Positions 30,726-32,033 of a stretch of DNA of 32,033 nt are shown here, one piece after another. The notes beneath the pieces are model-generated. The model was not told the DNA's origin. It ran no database searches and saw only the letters and a list, made by a program, of their open reading frames with translations. This DNA comes from Bacteroides sp. (GTDB lineage: Bacteria > Bacteroidota > Bacteroidia > Bacteroidales > Muribaculaceae): NCBI GenBank assembly GCA_014802345.1, contig JAAVCM010000005.1, positions 64,127 through 96,159 of the forward strand, in the 5' to 3' direction. Every line of letters begins with the position of its first letter. Position 1 is the stretch's first letter. Both the position numbers and the translations under genes were made by a program.

Positions 30726-31276
30726 TTCGTTCCATTATTTTTCATCTTATCTATTGGAAAAACAAGCTTTTCATGCGAAATGTAAAAATGAAAGGCTACT
30801 GTGTAATATTTTCATTTCCAAATAGTTATATCAGAATTGGAAGGGGTAATATAAACTCCTCATTCACAAGCAATATGCTTGGACTATGGCAAAGGACTAT
30901 AATGGTTGCAAGATACGGCGGACGTATTGAGATAGGGGATGGATTTGGTATATCCGGTACGACCATTTACTCTACCAAATCTATAAAAATTGGAAATAAC
31001 GCTACCATCGGTGCTAACTGCAAGATAATCGACAACGATTTCCATCCGCTGAATCCTGAGCATCGAAGGCTTAATCTAAACGAGGAACATACCGCTCGCG
31101 CACCCATAGTCATCGGTGATAACTGCTTCATTGGTATGAACAGCATAATACTCAAGGGAACTACAATAGGGAATAATGTAGTCGTTGGGGCCGGGAGTGT
31201 GGTTCATGGGACTTTTCCTGACAACTGTATAATTGCTGGAAATCCGGCTAAAATAATCCGGCAGATAAATCAATAA
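30722..31276 (+). CDS. left-handed beta-helix O-acetyltransferase (NodL/LacA/WcaF-like)
   Basis: A 184-residue hexapeptide-repeat acyltransferase. Repeats run through IEIGDGFGISGTTIYS, IKIGNNATIGANCKIID and IVIGDNCFIGMNSIILKG, and the active-site loop DNDFHPL holds the presumed catalytic His, as in maltose/galactoside-type O-acetyltransferases. The C-terminal PDNCIIAGNPAKIIRQI is the family end. It probably adds an acetyl group to a sugar of the capsule repeat unit. Its start overlaps the previous stop as ATGA, so translation is coupled. The gene at 24378-25061 is a second acyltransferase of a different subgroup, so the polymer may carry two decorations. Confidence 0.88.
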   Translation: MIRSIIFHLIYWKNKLFMRNVKMKGYCVIFSFPNSYIRIGRGNINSSFTSNMLGLWQRTIMVARYGGRIEIGDGFGISGTTIYSTKSIKIGNNATIGANCKIIDNDFHPLNPEHRRLNLNEEHTARAPIVIGDNCFIGMNSIILKGTTIGNNVVVGAGSVVHGTFPDNCIIAGNPAKIIRQINQ

Positions 31277-31290
31277 TCAATTAACTTTTT

Positions 31291-32033
31291 ATGAAAATCT
31301 CCATCATCACCGCTACCTACAACAGCGGTGAGACTCTTCGTGACACTATGGAGAGCGTGCTGGCTCAGGATTACGATGATTTCGAGCATATAATTGTCGA
31401 TGGCTGCTCCAAGGACGACACACTCGATATTGTCCGTGAACTCGAACCACGCTATGAAGGACGGTTGAGATGGATTTCAGAGCCCGACAAGGGGATATAC
31501 GATGCGATGAACAAGGGGATCCTCATGGCAAGCGGTGATGTCGTCGGCCTTTTGAACTCCGACGATTTCTATACATCGCCCGATGTCCTTTCGACGGTCG
31601 ACCGCGAGATCAGGGAGTTCGATGCAGTGTATGGCGACGTCCATTATGTCGATCCGAGGGACACGGCCACGCCTGTGCGATTCTACTCCTCGGCACCGTT
31701 CCGACGGTGGAAGATGCGGCTCGGCTTCATGCCCGCCCATCCCTCTTTCTACTGCCGCCGCACAGTCTATACCCGCTACGGGCTTTTCGACAGGGATTTT
31801 AAGGTCGCCGCAGATTTCGAGCAGCTCCTCCGCCTGATATACGTCAACCGGATATTCACGAAATACATACCGAAGGACTTTGTGACAATGCGGACAGGTG
31901 GCGCATCATCCTCAGGTATTGAAAGCCACAGGCGTATTCTGCGCGATCACCTGCGTGCATATCGCAAGAATAAAGTTTCTTCAAACATATTCCTTGAATC
32001 TCTCCGCTACCTTTATAGGATCGGTGAGATTGC
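31291..32033 (+). CDS. glycosyltransferase family 2 (WcaA-like), 3' end outside the window
   Basis: An open frame of at least 247 codons that runs off the window edge without a stop. The start MKISIITATYNSGETLRDT is the classic GT2 (GT-A fold) N-terminus, followed by IIVDGCSKDDTLDIV, WISEPDKGIYDAMNKGI and the metal-binding NSDDF motif (DXD equivalent, about residue 90). GFMPAHPSFYCRR and AADFEQLLRL are typical of the WcaA-like subgroup that adds sugars to lipid-linked repeat units. It begins 14 nt after the acetyltransferase stop and uses GC-rich, host-like codons. Donor and linkage are unknown. Confidence 0.93.
   Translation, partial: MKISIITATYNSGETLRDTMESVLAQDYDDFEHIIVDGCSKDDTLDIVRELEPRYEGRLRWISEPDKGIYDAMNKGILMASGDVVGLLNSDDFYTSPDVLSTVDREIREFDAVYGDVHYVDPRDTATPVRFYSSAPFRRWKMRLGFMPAHPSFYCRRTVYTRYGLFDRDFKVAADFEQLLRLIYVNRIFTKYIPKDFVTMRTGGASSSGIESHRRILRDHLRAYRKNKVSSNIFLESLRYLYRIGEI

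Overview
The window looks like the chromosome of a Bacteroidales gut bacterium, most likely of the Muribaculaceae or a close relative. Evidence: a SusC-type outer-membrane transporter, lipoboxes typical of Bacteroidota, an UpxY-type NusG antiterminator in front of a capsule locus, a PorE-like OmpA lipoprotein, and several promoters of the Bacteroidota form (TTTG about 18-20 nt before TAnnTTTG). The family-level placement is an inference from gene content.

Layout. (1) 1-4044, minus strand: a glycan-uptake operon (secreted sugar isomerase-like protein, DUF4957/DUF5123 lipoprotein, SusC cut by the window edge) behind one good promoter at 4213-4242. (2) 4406-8621: a Cof-type HAD phosphatase, meso-diaminopimelate dehydrogenase (ddh), and the pta-ackA pair that makes acetate and ATP. 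(3) 8841-11025: a PorE-like lipoprotein and a tRNA-Ser(GGA) with its own promoter and terminator. (4) 11114-15292, minus strand: an AraC-type regulator, then a tightly coupled set of noncanonical sirtuin, zinc-type CDF exporter and second noncanonical sirtuin, followed by a VOC-fold protein and the wreck of a metallo-beta-lactamase-fold gene. (5) 15490-19832: a GNAT acetyltransferase and a P-loop kinase-like protein, then a redox/nitrosative-stress block of cupin, hybrid cluster protein (hcp) and rubredoxin, facing a YgbA-like and a Nim-like flavin-binding gene across a perfect 40-nt palindrome. (6) 20348-32033: the start of a capsule/exopolysaccharide locus, with an UpxY-type antiterminator (unusually long), UDP-glucose dehydrogenase (with a repeat-built linker), Wzx flippase, acyltransferases, glycosyltransferases, Wzy polymerase, a TupA-like ATP-grasp ligase, and a GT2 enzyme cut by the window edge.

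How they work together. The capsule genes form one co-directional run with several ATGA or few-base junctions. They encode supply of glucuronic acid, sugar transfer, acyl decoration, a likely amino-acid amidation of uronic acid, polymerisation and flipping. The block from wzx to about 29500 is clearly richer in A+T than its flanks, which suggests a transferred or exchanged cassette. The most interesting candidate for an undescribed system is the sirtuin-CDF-sirtuin operon. Both sirtuins lack the catalytic histidine (Gln in one, Glu in the other), and the first resembles the ADP-ribosylating class M sirtuins. Upstream of the operon lie two direct repeats 21 bp apart, right after the AraC gene, that look like its operator.
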